A stretch of DNA of 64,000 bases from an uncultured Chitinophaga sp. GTDB taxonomy: Bacteria > Bacteroidota > Bacteroidia > Chitinophagales > Chitinophagaceae. Below the pieces are notes generated by a model, which made no database searches, was not told where the DNA came from, and saw nothing but the letters and a program-made list of their open reading frames with translations. Of this stretch, positions 9,371 to 18,829 are shown piece by piece. The stretch covers positions 124,001-188,000 of the forward strand of contig NZ_CAMLHC010000003.1 in the NCBI RefSeq assembly GCF_946479755.1, read 5' to 3'. The position numbers and the translations under genes are program-made. Positions within the stretch are counted from its first letter, which is position 1, and each line of letters starts with the position of its first letter.

Positions 9371-9428
9371 TGCGGGTAATTTAAACATCACGCTGATGAT
9401 CATTTATTAATCACCCAACATCAAAAGT

Positions 9429-12400
9429 ATGATTTTACCTGCTTGGAACCAAGCCGGAATTGATTTCCGTTTTCCATCAACCAAACTGTGGAGGATTATG
9501 AAGTTATCCGCCGTTATTATGCTGGCGGCCTGTTTACAACTCAGTGCCACCGGATATTCGCAGCGATTACAACTGTCTCTGAACGAAGCGCCTGTCAGTA
9601 AGGTATTCAGTGAACTACACCGGCAATCGGGGTATACTTTCGTGTATACCGCGTCACAGCTGCGGCAGACAGAGAAAGTTACTTTGAACCTGAAGGATGT
9701 TACGCTGATACAGGCGCTGGACAGCTGCCTGCGCAACCAGCCCCTTGCCTATACCATTCAGGATAACATGGTGATTATCCGGGAACGTCCCATCCCGCCG
9801 CCACCACCCATCCGGGTGGCAGGCTTCATCTATGATGAGAACGGGCAACCGGTACCGGGCGTATCTGTTGGGGTAAAAGGCACCACTAAGGGCGCCATTA
9901 CCAATGCCAACGGAGAATTCATCCTGCCGGAAGTGGCGGCAGATGCTGTATTGGTGGTGTCTTCTATCGGGTATCAACCCCAGGAAGTACCGGTCAATAG
10001 CCGGCCCGCCATTAAGGTGGTCCTGAAAATCGCGCCGCAGGCGCTGGATGAAAAAGTGGTGATCGGCTATGGATCCGCCAGAAGGAGAGACCTCACCGGC
10101 TCCATCGCCAAGGTAGCTTCCGTACAGCCGGAACAGAATATGTCGTCCCACACGGTCAACGGCCTGCAGGGCCGCGTAGCCGGCCTGTTCGTAAAACAGG
10201 GCGACTCCAGGCCGGGAACTGTTCCCCAATTCACCATCCGGGGTATACAAACGCTGCAGACAGAAGTAGGCGGCGGTACCAATCCTTTAATGGTCATAGA
10301 CGGACTGGTGATAGATGCCGCCGGCGCCGGCGCCAATGCCAACTATAACCTGGCCAACCTCAACCCGCAGGATATTGAGTCCATCGAAGTGCTGAAAGAC
10401 GCTGCTTCTTCGGCTATTTATGGTGCAAGGGGCGCACAGGGCGTTATATTGATCACTACCAAAAAAGGTAACTTCAACAGCAAACCGAATGTTAACGTGA
10501 ACGCCTATTGGGGCGTGACCAAATCCGTATTCAACTACAACCCGCTGAACACGCAGGAATACGGGATGATGTTCCGGGAAGCAAGAAACAGCCGTATCAG
10601 CGATATCGATAAACAACTGGCGGGAGGCGGACTCACCCCCGACCAGGTCGCCAACCTGAACAATGAAAAAGCGCTCATCCAGGCGCAGATAGATAACCTG
10701 GAACTGGGCACCGCCGATAACAACTGGCTGAAAAAGGTAACGCCTTCACAAGCCATGACCAGGAACATACAAACCAGCGTATCCGGCGGTACAGACAGAA
10801 CCACCTACTATCTTTCCTTTGGACAATACTCCGAAGACAATTCCATCGGGAAAGGACGGTTTTCACGCTATTCCGGTAAACTGGCCGTTACCCAGAAATT
10901 ATTCAACTGGTTCAAAGCAGGAGCAGACATCGCCATCTCCAATGTGCTGGATAAAGACATTGACATGATGGGCTCTCCACTCGCCAACGCCATGGGTGTG
11001 AGACCGGATACGCCCGATTCCATTAAATATAACAGCGACGGTACCTATGGTTACTGGCACGGGCTGCAGGAACATCCCTATGCCAGGAGAGACGGCTATA
11101 CCAGCGCCGTACGCACCTGGAACTATGTCGGTAACTTCTTCGGAGAGATTACCCTGCCGAAAAATTTCTCCTTCCGCACCATGCTGGCTGCCTCAAAAAG
11201 CGACGTGACAGAGGAAACGTTCGATAACCCGATTAGCTATATGGGGCAGGCCCGGCGTGGAGTTTATCAAAACATCGGCAACAAGGGACTGCGTTACACC
11301 TGGAACAACGTACTGAGCTACCGTTACCAGCTCGACAAATGGCGGGGCGACGCGGTACTGGGACAGGAATACACCGATAACAGCTATAACACCAGCGGCT
11401 ACTCGCTGATCGGTTTCCCTTCCACGCCAAGCCTCTGGAAGCCAGGCAACGCCTCCGCATTTGACAACAGTTATGCCTCCAGGAACCGTGAGTTCCGGGA
11501 AAACTCACAATCATTTTTCCTGCGTACCAACATGAGCTGGGACCATAAATACCTGTTCAGCGCTTCTATCAGGAGAGATGGTTCTTCCAAACTGAAAGAC
11601 TTCCGCTACGCCTGGTTCCCGGCAGTTTCCGCGGGCTGGGTGGTCAGCAGCGAACCTTTCATGAAACAGCAGAAATGGATCAGCTACCTGAAAATACGTA
11701 CCAGCTACGGTATCACCGGTAACATCCGTCCGCTTGGATTGACAGACGTGACCAGCCTGCTCGCCACACAAACTTACCTGAACGCCCCGGCCTTACAGCT
11801 GAATCCCCGGTTGGGCAACCCTGCCCTTAAATGGGAGCGCACACGCCAACAGGACATCGGCCTGGAAGCACGTTTCCTCAACGACCGCTTAAGCGCCACC
11901 ATTGAGTATTACAGCAAAAAAACCGATGGCCTGCTTTCCTCCGTGCTCATCCCTTCGTCCAGCGGCGGCTTCACCAGTCAACGGGTGAACCTCGGCGCTA
12001 TGGACAACCGCGGTGTGGACATCGCCATCAACTATAGCAGCGCCGCCACCGGCGCCAACAGCTTCAAATGGAATGTCGGCCTGGTAGGTAACATCAACCG
12101 TAACCGCATAACACAGCTGCGCGACAGCATCATGAACTACGCCGGTTACTATCCCGGCGGCCCGATGGGATTCGTCGTGATGGGCCAGCCTGTGGGCATG
12201 CTGCAGATGTACAAAGCACAGGGCATCGATCAGCAAACAGGAGATGTTATCTATGAAGACATGAACAAAGACGGCGTGATCAACCAGGCGGATATGATCT
12301 ACCTGCCGGTAGCTCAACCTAAATTCAGCGGCGGCTTTAACGGCGAAGCTTCCTGGAAGGGTTTCAGCGCCTCTGCACAGTTTGTATACACCGTCGGCAA

Positions 12401-12842
12401 TAAGATCTATAACCTCAGCGACCAGTTTGCCCGCTTTTATGGCCTGAGCGATGAAACCGGCGTGATGGAAAATATGCCTGACTGGGTACTGGACCGCTGG
12501 ACCAAACCCGGTGATAACAGCCATTACCCGCGCGCGGTAACAGGCCCTCACGGTGCCGGACAAACGACCGACTGGAACAGCAGACCGTCAACTTTATACC
12601 TGTTCAGCGGTTCTTATCTCCGTTTTAAAAACTTCACGCTGGGTTATGATTTCGCAGGAAGAGTGGTGAAGAACAAGATGTTCGAACAGTTACGCCTATA
12701 CGGCGCCGTACAGAATGTCTTTATCCTCAAAGACAAAGGCCTGAAGACGGGAGACCCCGAACAGGCGATGGAGAACGGCGTACAGCAGGCGATCGTGCCT
12801 ATACCACGCACTGTTTCCATTGGTATCAACGCCCGGTTCTAA
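9429..12842 (+). CDS. SusC/RagA family TonB-dependent outer membrane receptor with STN domain
   Basis: 1137 residues. A signal sequence ends near ATGYSQ (about residue 45), preceded by a leader extension common in SusC proteins; the ATG at 9498 is an alternative start behind GGAGGA. Next come an STN signalling domain (about 46-115), a carboxypeptidase-regulatory-like domain (GFIYDENGQPVPGVSVGVKG), the plug with GYGSARRRDLTGSIAKV and SIEVLKDAASSAIYGARGAQG, and the 22-strand barrel ending in ISIGINARF-like sequence. The STN domain is what FecR reads, so this receptor signals its own synthesis through the upstream sigma/FecR pair. The substrate is unknown, probably a glycan or peptide. Confidence 0.95.
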   Translation: MILPAWNQAGIDFRFPSTKLWRIMKLSAVIMLAACLQLSATGYSQRLQLSLNEAPVSKVFSELHRQSGYTFVYTASQLRQTEKVTLNLKDVTLIQALDSCLRNQPLAYTIQDNMVIIRERPIPPPPPIRVAGFIYDENGQPVPGVSVGVKGTTKGAITNANGEFILPEVAADAVLVVSSIGYQPQEVPVNSRPAIKVVLKIAPQALDEKVVIGYGSARRRDLTGSIAKVASVQPEQNMSSHTVNGLQGRVAGLFVKQGDSRPGTVPQFTIRGIQTLQTEVGGGTNPLMVIDGLVIDAAGAGANANYNLANLNPQDIESIEVLKDAASSAIYGARGAQGVILITTKKGNFNSKPNVNVNAYWGVTKSVFNYNPLNTQEYGMMFREARNSRISDIDKQLAGGGLTPDQVANLNNEKALIQAQIDNLELGTADNNWLKKVTPSQAMTRNIQTSVSGGTDRTTYYLSFGQYSEDNSIGKGRFSRYSGKLAVTQKLFNWFKAGADIAISNVLDKDIDMMGSPLANAMGVRPDTPDSIKYNSDGTYGYWHGLQEHPYARRDGYTSAVRTWNYVGNFFGEITLPKNFSFRTMLAASKSDVTEETFDNPISYMGQARRGVYQNIGNKGLRYTWNNVLSYRYQLDKWRGDAVLGQEYTDNSYNTSGYSLIGFPSTPSLWKPGNASAFDNSYASRNREFRENSQSFFLRTNMSWDHKYLFSASIRRDGSSKLKDFRYAWFPAVSAGWVVSSEPFMKQQKWISYLKIRTSYGITGNIRPLGLTDVTSLLATQTYLNAPALQLNPRLGNPALKWERTRQQDIGLEARFLNDRLSATIEYYSKKTDGLLSSVLIPSSSGGFTSQRVNLGAMDNRGVDIAINYSSAATGANSFKWNVGLVGNINRNRITQLRDSIMNYAGYYPGGPMGFVVMGQPVGMLQMYKAQGIDQQTGDVIYEDMNKDGVINQADMIYLPVAQPKFSGGFNGEASWKGFSASAQFVYTVGNKIYNLSDQFARFYGLSDETGVMENMPDWVLDRWTKPGDNSHYPRAVTGPHGAGQTTDWNSRPSTLYLFSGSYLRFKNFTLGYDFAGRVVKNKMFEQLRLYGAVQNVFILKDKGLKTGDPEQAMENGVQQAIVPIPRTVSIGINARF

Positions 12843-12867
12843 TTTCATATGCTAAAAAGATTATAAC

Positions 12868-14244
12868 ATGCTGACATATAAAAAGACTTTGTTGTTGTTT
12901 GCTGCCGCGCTTTCGCTGGCTGGTTGCAGCGGTAAACTGGATGAACCACAGCCGGATACTTCCATTGATCTGGACCGCCTGCAGCCGCAGGAGCTGCCAC
13001 TGTTGTTACAGGGCGCTTACAAGCCTGATGGCGTCTATTACCAGTCCTACCCGGTGTGGGACATCTATAGTGATGATATTGTGTCTATCCAGGGCGGCAC
13101 ACCTACCCAGTTCAACCCCGTTGGTTATGACGCCTGTAATCCCACTGTGGAAGATGGTTTTGGCAACAACCGCACCATTGCCAGCGCTTACAAAAGCATC
13201 GGGAATGCTAATATTGTCATCAATTACATCAGGACTAAGAAATTGTCCGACCAGTCACAGGTGCTGGGAGAAGCGCTGACGCTCAGGGCTTTTCAGTACA
13301 CCCGGCTGGTAGAAACATACGGCGGCGTCATCCTGACATTGGACACGGAAACGGATATCAACAAAATCCGCCGCGACAAGAATACGGAAGCAGAAGTATA
13401 TGCCGCCATCGTGGCAGACCTGACAGAAGCTATTCCGTTGTTAAAGGATTTTACCACGCCTAACGCTGCCTGCCGGCAAACGGCACAGCTGCTGTTGGCG
13501 AGGGTTTACCTGCAACTGGGCAAAAACCAGGAGGCCGGTGATCTGGCCGCGGAGGTGATCCGTTCCGGGAAATTCTCCCTGGTCAACAGCAACTACGGAC
13601 AGATCTTCCAGTTTGCCACTCCCGCGAAGGAAATGATGTGGAGGGGAGTCGATGGCCCGTTGAGCGCCAACTTCAACCGTTATGGCATGTACTCTTTTTA
13701 CAGCCCCGGCGCTCCGTTTAAAGGCAACAGTCCCGGGCTGACCTGGATGAGTGACGACCTGGTGGCGCTGTACGAGCCTGCCGATATACGGAAGCAGCTG
13801 TTGCACCGCCAGCGCAGCGGCGCTACCGGCCTTGAGGTGACCTATCTGCTGAAATTCTCAACGGACACGTTACAATCCGCATCTTCCTCTTATGCTATTT
13901 ATCCGTATATCCGTTACAGTGAGGCATTCCTGATAGCGGCTGAAGCCAGTGCAAGAAAAGGTGTGGTAGACGTGACCTACTACAACCAGCTGAGGACCGC
14001 CCGCAAGGCCAGTACCAAAAGCAACGGCGATTTTGCTGGCGCCGCTGCTTTCCTGAAAGAGCTGGAAAATGAAAGAAGAAGGGAGTTTGTAGGAGAGGGC
14101 CGCCGCTGGCAGGACATGCGCCGCTTCGGTACGGCTATTCCTTTCCTCGCCACCAAAGGCAAAGACGCTACCCGCTTATATCTGCCTTTTAACTCTATAG
14201 ATATTGCGAGGAATCCGAAATTAACACAGAACAAAGGATACTGA
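12868..14244 (+). CDS. SusD/RagB family substrate-binding lipoprotein
   Basis: 458 residues. Lipobox LSLAGC with Cys20. SusD features are the N-terminal TPR-like helices, EALTLRAFQYTRLVETYGGV in the SusD-like region, and the C-terminal ENERRREFVGEGRRWQDMRRFG block followed by the usual NPKLTQNKGY ending. It caps the SusC barrel and delivers ligand from the cell surface. Starts 25 bases after the susC stop behind AAAAAGA and is followed by a terminator, so the regulated transcript ends here without an enzyme gene. At 458 aa it is on the short side for the family. Confidence 0.93.
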   Translation: MLTYKKTLLLFAAALSLAGCSGKLDEPQPDTSIDLDRLQPQELPLLLQGAYKPDGVYYQSYPVWDIYSDDIVSIQGGTPTQFNPVGYDACNPTVEDGFGNNRTIASAYKSIGNANIVINYIRTKKLSDQSQVLGEALTLRAFQYTRLVETYGGVILTLDTETDINKIRRDKNTEAEVYAAIVADLTEAIPLLKDFTTPNAACRQTAQLLLARVYLQLGKNQEAGDLAAEVIRSGKFSLVNSNYGQIFQFATPAKEMMWRGVDGPLSANFNRYGMYSFYSPGAPFKGNSPGLTWMSDDLVALYEPADIRKQLLHRQRSGATGLEVTYLLKFSTDTLQSASSSYAIYPYIRYSEAFLIAAEASARKGVVDVTYYNQLRTARKASTKSNGDFAGAAAFLKELENERRREFVGEGRRWQDMRRFGTAIPFLATKGKDATRLYLPFNSIDIARNPKLTQNKGY

Positions 14245-14270
14245 GTTTTAACTGTTCCATCTCCTATGCC

Positions 14271-14299
14271 AGGCCGGTCTTCATCAGACCGGCCTTTTT
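14271..14299. terminator. Bidirectional hairpin terminator
   Basis: Perfect 10-bp stem AGGCCGGTCT / AGACCGGCCT (14271-14280, 14286-14295), 5-base loop, then TTTTC. Lies between the convergent susD and M48 genes. Confidence 0.85.
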
Positions 14300-14302
14300 C
14301 TG

Positions 14303-15391
14303 TTATTGGATCCTTTGCCGTTCCTTCAGCAGTTTGGCCCGGTCGATATCTTTTTGTGCATCCTTTATGTTTAGCCGATTTGGCAGCTGTGTTTTCAGCC
14401 GGGCTCTGTTCTCGAAGAATTCTGCGCGGTTACTATTAATGAGGATGGCTTTGTTGAAATCTTCCAAAGCCGAGACGTCCTGTTTCAACTGTAGTTTTAT
14501 CACACCCCGGTTATTGTACATCATCGGCAGCTGGTGGCTGTTGATCCTGTTAAACAGCTTGTCGATCTGTTCCAGTGCCTGCTGATATTTTTTCTCCTGG
14601 TACAACTGGTTGGTCCGGTTGAGCAACTGTTCAATGCCTTCAGCTTTGACGAGGCTGTCGATATTGAGGAAGCTGCGTACCGAGGCTCCCGGCTGGTTGA
14701 CGAAGTTATAACCCTTTGCGATGGCGGTCAGCCTTTTGGCTTTGGTAGGGTGGCTGCATCCTGCTTCCAGTTCCGGTGAGGGATGATTATCGATCGCCCT
14801 GATACCTGATTCCGCTTGTTGCAGGGTACCTTGCAGTTTCCTGATGATATACCCGGAGAAAAAGTCCGCTTCCAGTTCCCTTTGCCTGGAGAGGGCGTAG
14901 GTAAGCTGCTTGTTGCGGAGGGAGTGGCCCAGGAAGTGATGTCCTACCTCGTGCGCGAAAATGGCAAAGGACACCCAGTCAGTGTTTTGCGCGACTAACC
15001 GGTTAAGGTATTCCCGGTTATATAAAATATACCGGGTGCTGTCGCCCCGTGTCATGACGGCTTTAAATACGGGTCCCGGAAAGCGGCATTCATACAGCAC
15101 GAAATTGGCGGCTGTCTGATTATCGTCGCCCATCCCCAGCAGTTGCTGGATTTTAACAACGACCATCGCGGGCGTGAGGCCGTCCGGACTTAATGATGGC
15201 ATCATATCGGGGATACATTGGTCTTCCAGCTGACTGCTGACAAATCCACAGGAGAAGATGAAATATTTATCTTCCGGGATGGTATCGCTTGCCGGTTGCA
15301 CCGGCAGCGCGTCTTGGCCGTATGCCGTGTTTTGTGTGTACAGCAATATAACGGCGCTGCATAACAGCAGGCGCTTTATATAGTTTGCCAT
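14303..15391 (-). CDS. Secreted M48-like metallopeptidase with TPR repeats
   Basis: 362 residues with a signal peptide (1-25). The zinc motif HEVGH is at 147-151, and the third ligand region is RELEAD (171-176), as in M48 peptidases. After about residue 230 come TPR-like helices (LYQEKKYQQALEQIDKLF, ALEDFNKAILINSNRAEFF). No further membrane spans are seen, so it is probably periplasmic or a soluble M48 relative like BepA rather than HtpX. Its ATG overlaps the stop of the preceding gene by one base (TAATG), pointing to coupled translation and a shared task. Confidence 0.82.
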   Translation of the reverse strand: MANYIKRLLLCSAVILLYTQNTAYGQDALPVQPASDTIPEDKYFIFSCGFVSSQLEDQCIPDMMPSLSPDGLTPAMVVVKIQQLLGMGDDNQTAANFVLYECRFPGPVFKAVMTRGDSTRYILYNREYLNRLVAQNTDWVSFAIFAHEVGHHFLGHSLRNKQLTYALSRQRELEADFFSGYIIRKLQGTLQQAESGIRAIDNHPSPELEAGCSHPTKAKRLTAIAKGYNFVNQPGASVRSFLNIDSLVKAEGIEQLLNRTNQLYQEKKYQQALEQIDKLFNRINSHQLPMMYNNRGVIKLQLKQDVSALEDFNKAILINSNRAEFFENRARLKTQLPNRLNIKDAQKDIDRAKLLKERQRIQ

Positions 15392-16935
15392 TATCGGGTG
15401 AGGTTATAGGTGACGGCCAGGAAATTGCCCCACCGGTGAAAAGATTCCGTCTCTACGGTGGTACCCATAACCGACCTTGCCACCACTTGTCCTTCCTGGT
15501 ATTTGGACGAAAGCAGAGTAGCTTGTGTAAGCGTCCATCCAAAGCTTGCAACGATCCGTTGGTCACGGCCTGCGGCGAGGGAAATGCCGGCGTGGTAATT
15601 GAATTTGGTGGAAGAACCGGTGGACAGGCTTACCCCTATGGCCAGCGCAGGCTGAACGGCCCATCCGGCCCTGTAGTAGGCGTGCATCAATGCTCCCAGG
15701 GAGGGAATTACTTTATTGCGGTTGTCGTTCCGGGCAATGGTGGCATGGTCCGGATCGCCGGCGATGCTGTCCAGCCGGTAAGACTGATCAAAGAAGTTGT
15801 TGTTCCCGAAGTTCATAAAGAAGCCGGTGCTGAAGTCTATTTTAAACCCGCCAACTGTTCTTACGATAACAGGCGTTTGTAAACCGGGGTCGGCGCAGAT
15901 GGTGTTATCTTTGGGATCTATTTTGATGTCAAATTTCAGTTCATCTTTGTCTGCCAGTGCGGTATGTCTGATGGTATAATTGACCGGGGTGATCATCTTA
16001 TAGCTGTTCACGATTAACGTCTTCTGATCAAGCAGGATGTAGTTGTCGACCAGGTCGCCGGCTTTGGTGATCATCGTTTTATTGGACTCCATAGCATCCA
16101 CCCGTTCGTGGGTGGTCCTGATGGCCTTTTCGAGAATCGTACTGTCTACAATAAAATCTTCCGATTTGGCGTCCTCCTTCAGTGGCAGCAGACCGGTCAT
16201 CATCTGATCGGCTGCTTCTTTAAACGATTTCTCTTCTTCCGCTATGTCTTTTTGCAGCTGCTCAAGGTTTGCCTTTTCTGTGGTGGCTATTTTCGTGTAG
16301 TGGTCAATGATGTTGGTCACCTGGGCGAGCAGCAGGTCCTTAGAGGTGGCTGCTGTTTCGTTACTTATTTTATTATTGTTGACAAAGAGGGTTGTTGCTG
16401 TCAGGAGGTCCTGTTCTGCTTTTGTATAAGTGCCGTCACAGGCGTCTTTGACGGTGACCAGCTCATTTTTATACAACAGGCTGTGTTGCAGTACATCGAC
16501 TGCTTTCGTAAAATCTTTCAGGCTCTCCCAGTAGCGATCCAGTTTGTCATTGATCTTTTTGAAGCTGGCTTTGAAAGGCGCCAGCTCACCCTGTAACTGT
16601 GCTCTCAATCGCAGCGCGCCATCGTTAAAGGAGAAGGAGGATCCCGGGCCCTCTTTGGGATCTTCTGTGGTGTTGAGTTTAACGGCCGACCCGTCCAGTT
16701 TTTTGAGAATATCGGGCTGCTGCAGGAAGAAATTGGTGCTGGTGCTGTTTACCTGGATATTGTACCGGCTTTTGTTGATGTTGACGATCTCCAATACAAC
16801 CAGGCTGCCGTGGCGTGCTTTGTGCCTGATTTTGGATTGAGGCAAATGCTGGTAATCGATCCGGATAGTATCTGGTGATTGGGCGAAGGCCGTCGCCATT
16901 GGCAACAGTAAGAATAGCGTAAAAATGTTCTTCAT
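15391..16935 (-). CDS. Secreted coiled-coil protein of unknown function
   Basis: 514 residues with a clear signal peptide (MKNIFTLFLLLPMATAFAQ). Residues around 85-310 are charged and heptad-like (TEKANLEQLQKDIAEEEKSF), suggesting a coiled coil or helical bundle. The C-terminal third has alternating strands (TGFFMNFGN, AVQPALAIGVSLSTG, LAVTYNLTR) like an outer membrane or beta-sandwich domain with an aromatic end. I recognise no family. It is translationally coupled to the M48-like peptidase gene, so the two may form a processing or surface complex. Confidence 0.7.
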   Translation of the reverse strand: MKNIFTLFLLLPMATAFAQSPDTIRIDYQHLPQSKIRHKARHGSLVVLEIVNINKSRYNIQVNSTSTNFFLQQPDILKKLDGSAVKLNTTEDPKEGPGSSFSFNDGALRLRAQLQGELAPFKASFKKINDKLDRYWESLKDFTKAVDVLQHSLLYKNELVTVKDACDGTYTKAEQDLLTATTLFVNNNKISNETAATSKDLLLAQVTNIIDHYTKIATTEKANLEQLQKDIAEEEKSFKEAADQMMTGLLPLKEDAKSEDFIVDSTILEKAIRTTHERVDAMESNKTMITKAGDLVDNYILLDQKTLIVNSYKMITPVNYTIRHTALADKDELKFDIKIDPKDNTICADPGLQTPVIVRTVGGFKIDFSTGFFMNFGNNNFFDQSYRLDSIAGDPDHATIARNDNRNKVIPSLGALMHAYYRAGWAVQPALAIGVSLSTGSSTKFNYHAGISLAAGRDQRIVASFGWTLTQATLLSSKYQEGQVVARSVMGTTVETESFHRWGNFLAVTYNLTR

Positions 16936-17125
16936 GTGTGAATCTTAGGGATGAGAAATGAGGAATAACAATCAGGGGTGTTTGCTGCTCAGTGAATAGT
17001 CTGAGCTAATATAGGAATTATTCATATATCTACAAAGTCTCCATGTGGCAAAACGTTCAAATTTTTTTCTCAGAAAGCCGATCGTTTTGGTTCGCCCAAT
17101 CGTCCAAAAGAGAAATCGACATACC

Positions 17126-17929
17126 ATGAACAGTTTAAAAGACAAAGTAGCCGTTATATTTGCGGCGTCGGGAGAAATAGCTGGGGCGGTGGCCCGCTGC
17201 TTTGCCCAACACGGGGCTAAAGTGTATGTAACGGCCCGGGACCTGGAGGCGGTTGTCGCCCTGGCCGGTGAAATAGTGTTCGACGGCGGCCGGGCTGAAG
17301 CCGGCAAAGTGGATGCGTTGAACGAAGCGGAGATCGACGCCTTTTTGCAGCAGGTGGTAGCCGATAACGGGAGACTGGACATCGTTTTTAACGGTATCGG
17401 GAGCTACTATAGAGATGCCGGTAGCGGTACGCCTACTACTATGGCTACTTTCGAACAATTTATGAACCCCTTGCAGCGGATCTGCGGATCGCAGTTCCTC
17501 ACGTCCAGGGTGGCGGCGAAGTACATGATCGCATCCGGATCTGCCGGTACGCTGCTGCTGTTGAACGCTTCCATGGCAAGGAGCAAAACGCCCAACATGG
17601 CGGGGTTTGCCGCTGCCTGCGCCGCGATAGAAGGGCTGACCCGCGTGATGGCCGCTGAATTCGGGAAACATGGCATCAAGGCCATCTGTATCTGCTCCGG
17701 CGCCCTGCTGGAGACCAGGAAGATACAGGAGATGATCACCGATTTTTCCGCACTGGGAGGCGTTCCCAGGGAGGAGATGGCCCTGAACTACACCCGGTTC
17801 GATCTCCTGCCAACCGGTCCCACCCTGAAACAGCTGGGGGAAACGGCTGCTTTTCTCGTTTCCGACAATGGCGCCGCTTTCAACAGCCACATCGTTGACT
17901 TTGATTGCGGGAAAATAAATATATTATAG
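17126..17929 (+). CDS. Atypical short-chain dehydrogenase/reductase family protein lacking the YxxxK dyad
   Basis: About 267 residues from the ATG at 17126 (an upstream in-frame ATG at 17045 adds an unlikely basic extension). The fold is SDR: KVAVIFAASGEIAGAVARCF in place of the TGxxxGIG loop, DIVFNGIGSYY for the NNAG region, and a C-terminal half with GLTRVMAAEFGKHGIKA. The catalytic Ser site reads LLNASMA, but the expected YxxxK is FAAAC, so both catalytic Tyr and Lys are missing. It may be a non-redox binding protein or a different chemistry on an SDR scaffold. The sigma factor gene follows after 48 bases. Confidence 0.8.
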   Translation: MNSLKDKVAVIFAASGEIAGAVARCFAQHGAKVYVTARDLEAVVALAGEIVFDGGRAEAGKVDALNEAEIDAFLQQVVADNGRLDIVFNGIGSYYRDAGSGTPTTMATFEQFMNPLQRICGSQFLTSRVAAKYMIASGSAGTLLLLNASMARSKTPNMAGFAAACAAIEGLTRVMAAEFGKHGIKAICICSGALLETRKIQEMITDFSALGGVPREEMALNYTRFDLLPTGPTLKQLGETAAFLVSDNGAAFNSHIVDFDCGKINIL

Positions 17930-17977
17930 AAATTTGTCAGGTTGCAGACTGCCTGCAACCCGCCTTAAACCAATACC

Positions 17978-18829
17978 ATGGAACAAGAAGCCATACTCCG
18001 GAAAGCGCTGGCAGGGGATATCAACTCCTTTCAGCTGTTATTTGCCGCATTTCAAAACCAGCTGAAATCATATCTCTATCGCCTGGTAACGGACCGCAAC
18101 GATGTGGACGACCTGACGCATGATACCTTCATCAGGGCGTTTGATAAAATAGCCACCTTCAACCAGCAGTCCTCCCTGAAGACATGGGTGTTTAAAATAG
18201 CCACCAACCTCGCTTATGACCATCTGAAAAAATTAAAGCGCTGGCCGGCCGACGCGCAGGACCAGGGCGCCGCACTGGCCATCGGTTCAGCGGAGATCGC
18301 CGAATCATTCCGGATCGTTCACAGCACCTTCAATGCCGGGGCCTATGAGATGAAAGAACATATCGATTTCTGTTTTACCTGCATCTCCAAAACCTTGCCT
18401 ATAGAACACCAGGTGGCCCTGATCCTGAAAGATATCTACGATTTTCCGGTGAAGGAAATTTGCCTCATCCTCGATAAAACCGAAGGTGTGGTGAAACATC
18501 TGCTGAACGGGTCACGGGAAACGATGACGGAAGTTTTTGATAACAGGTGCGCTCTCGTCAATAAAAACGGTGTCTGCGACCAGTGCAGCCAGCTGAATGG
18601 GATCTTCAATCCTAAACAGGACCAGCAGGAAGAACGCATGAAACTGGACCTGGTAAAAGGCTCGAAGAAGTTCAACCGGTCGGAGTTATACGATTTACGG
18701 ACCGTACTGGTAAAGGCGATCGACCCGCTTCACTCTTCCGGCGCCGATCTGCAGGACATCATCATGCGATGCACCAGGACCGCCATCGGCGACGTCAACG
18801 ATTTTTTTGACAAGCCGGGAACCAATTAA
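17978..18829 (+). CDS. ECF-type sigma-70 factor with cysteine-rich linker and C-terminal extension
   Basis: 283 residues, longer than a usual ECF sigma. Region 2 covers about 17-90 (LTHDTFIRAFDKIATF, LKTWVFKIATNLAYDHLKK). The linker contains His128-x3-Cys132-x2-Cys135, the same spacing as the zinc-binding HxxxCxxC of ZAS anti-sigma factors. Region 4 follows (LPIEHQVALILKDIYDFPVKEI, then TEGVVKHLLNGSRETM), and then CALVNKNGVCDQC (Cys191, Cys200, Cys203) and an 80-residue tail. The cysteines suggest direct zinc or redox sensing inside the sigma factor. The stop overlaps the next ATG (TAATG). No separate anti-sigma gene is adjacent. Confidence 0.85.
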   Translation: MEQEAILRKALAGDINSFQLLFAAFQNQLKSYLYRLVTDRNDVDDLTHDTFIRAFDKIATFNQQSSLKTWVFKIATNLAYDHLKKLKRWPADAQDQGAALAIGSAEIAESFRIVHSTFNAGAYEMKEHIDFCFTCISKTLPIEHQVALILKDIYDFPVKEICLILDKTEGVVKHLLNGSRETMTEVFDNRCALVNKNGVCDQCSQLNGIFNPKQDQQEERMKLDLVKGSKKFNRSELYDLRTVLVKAIDPLHSSGADLQDIIMRCTRTAIGDVNDFFDKPGTN

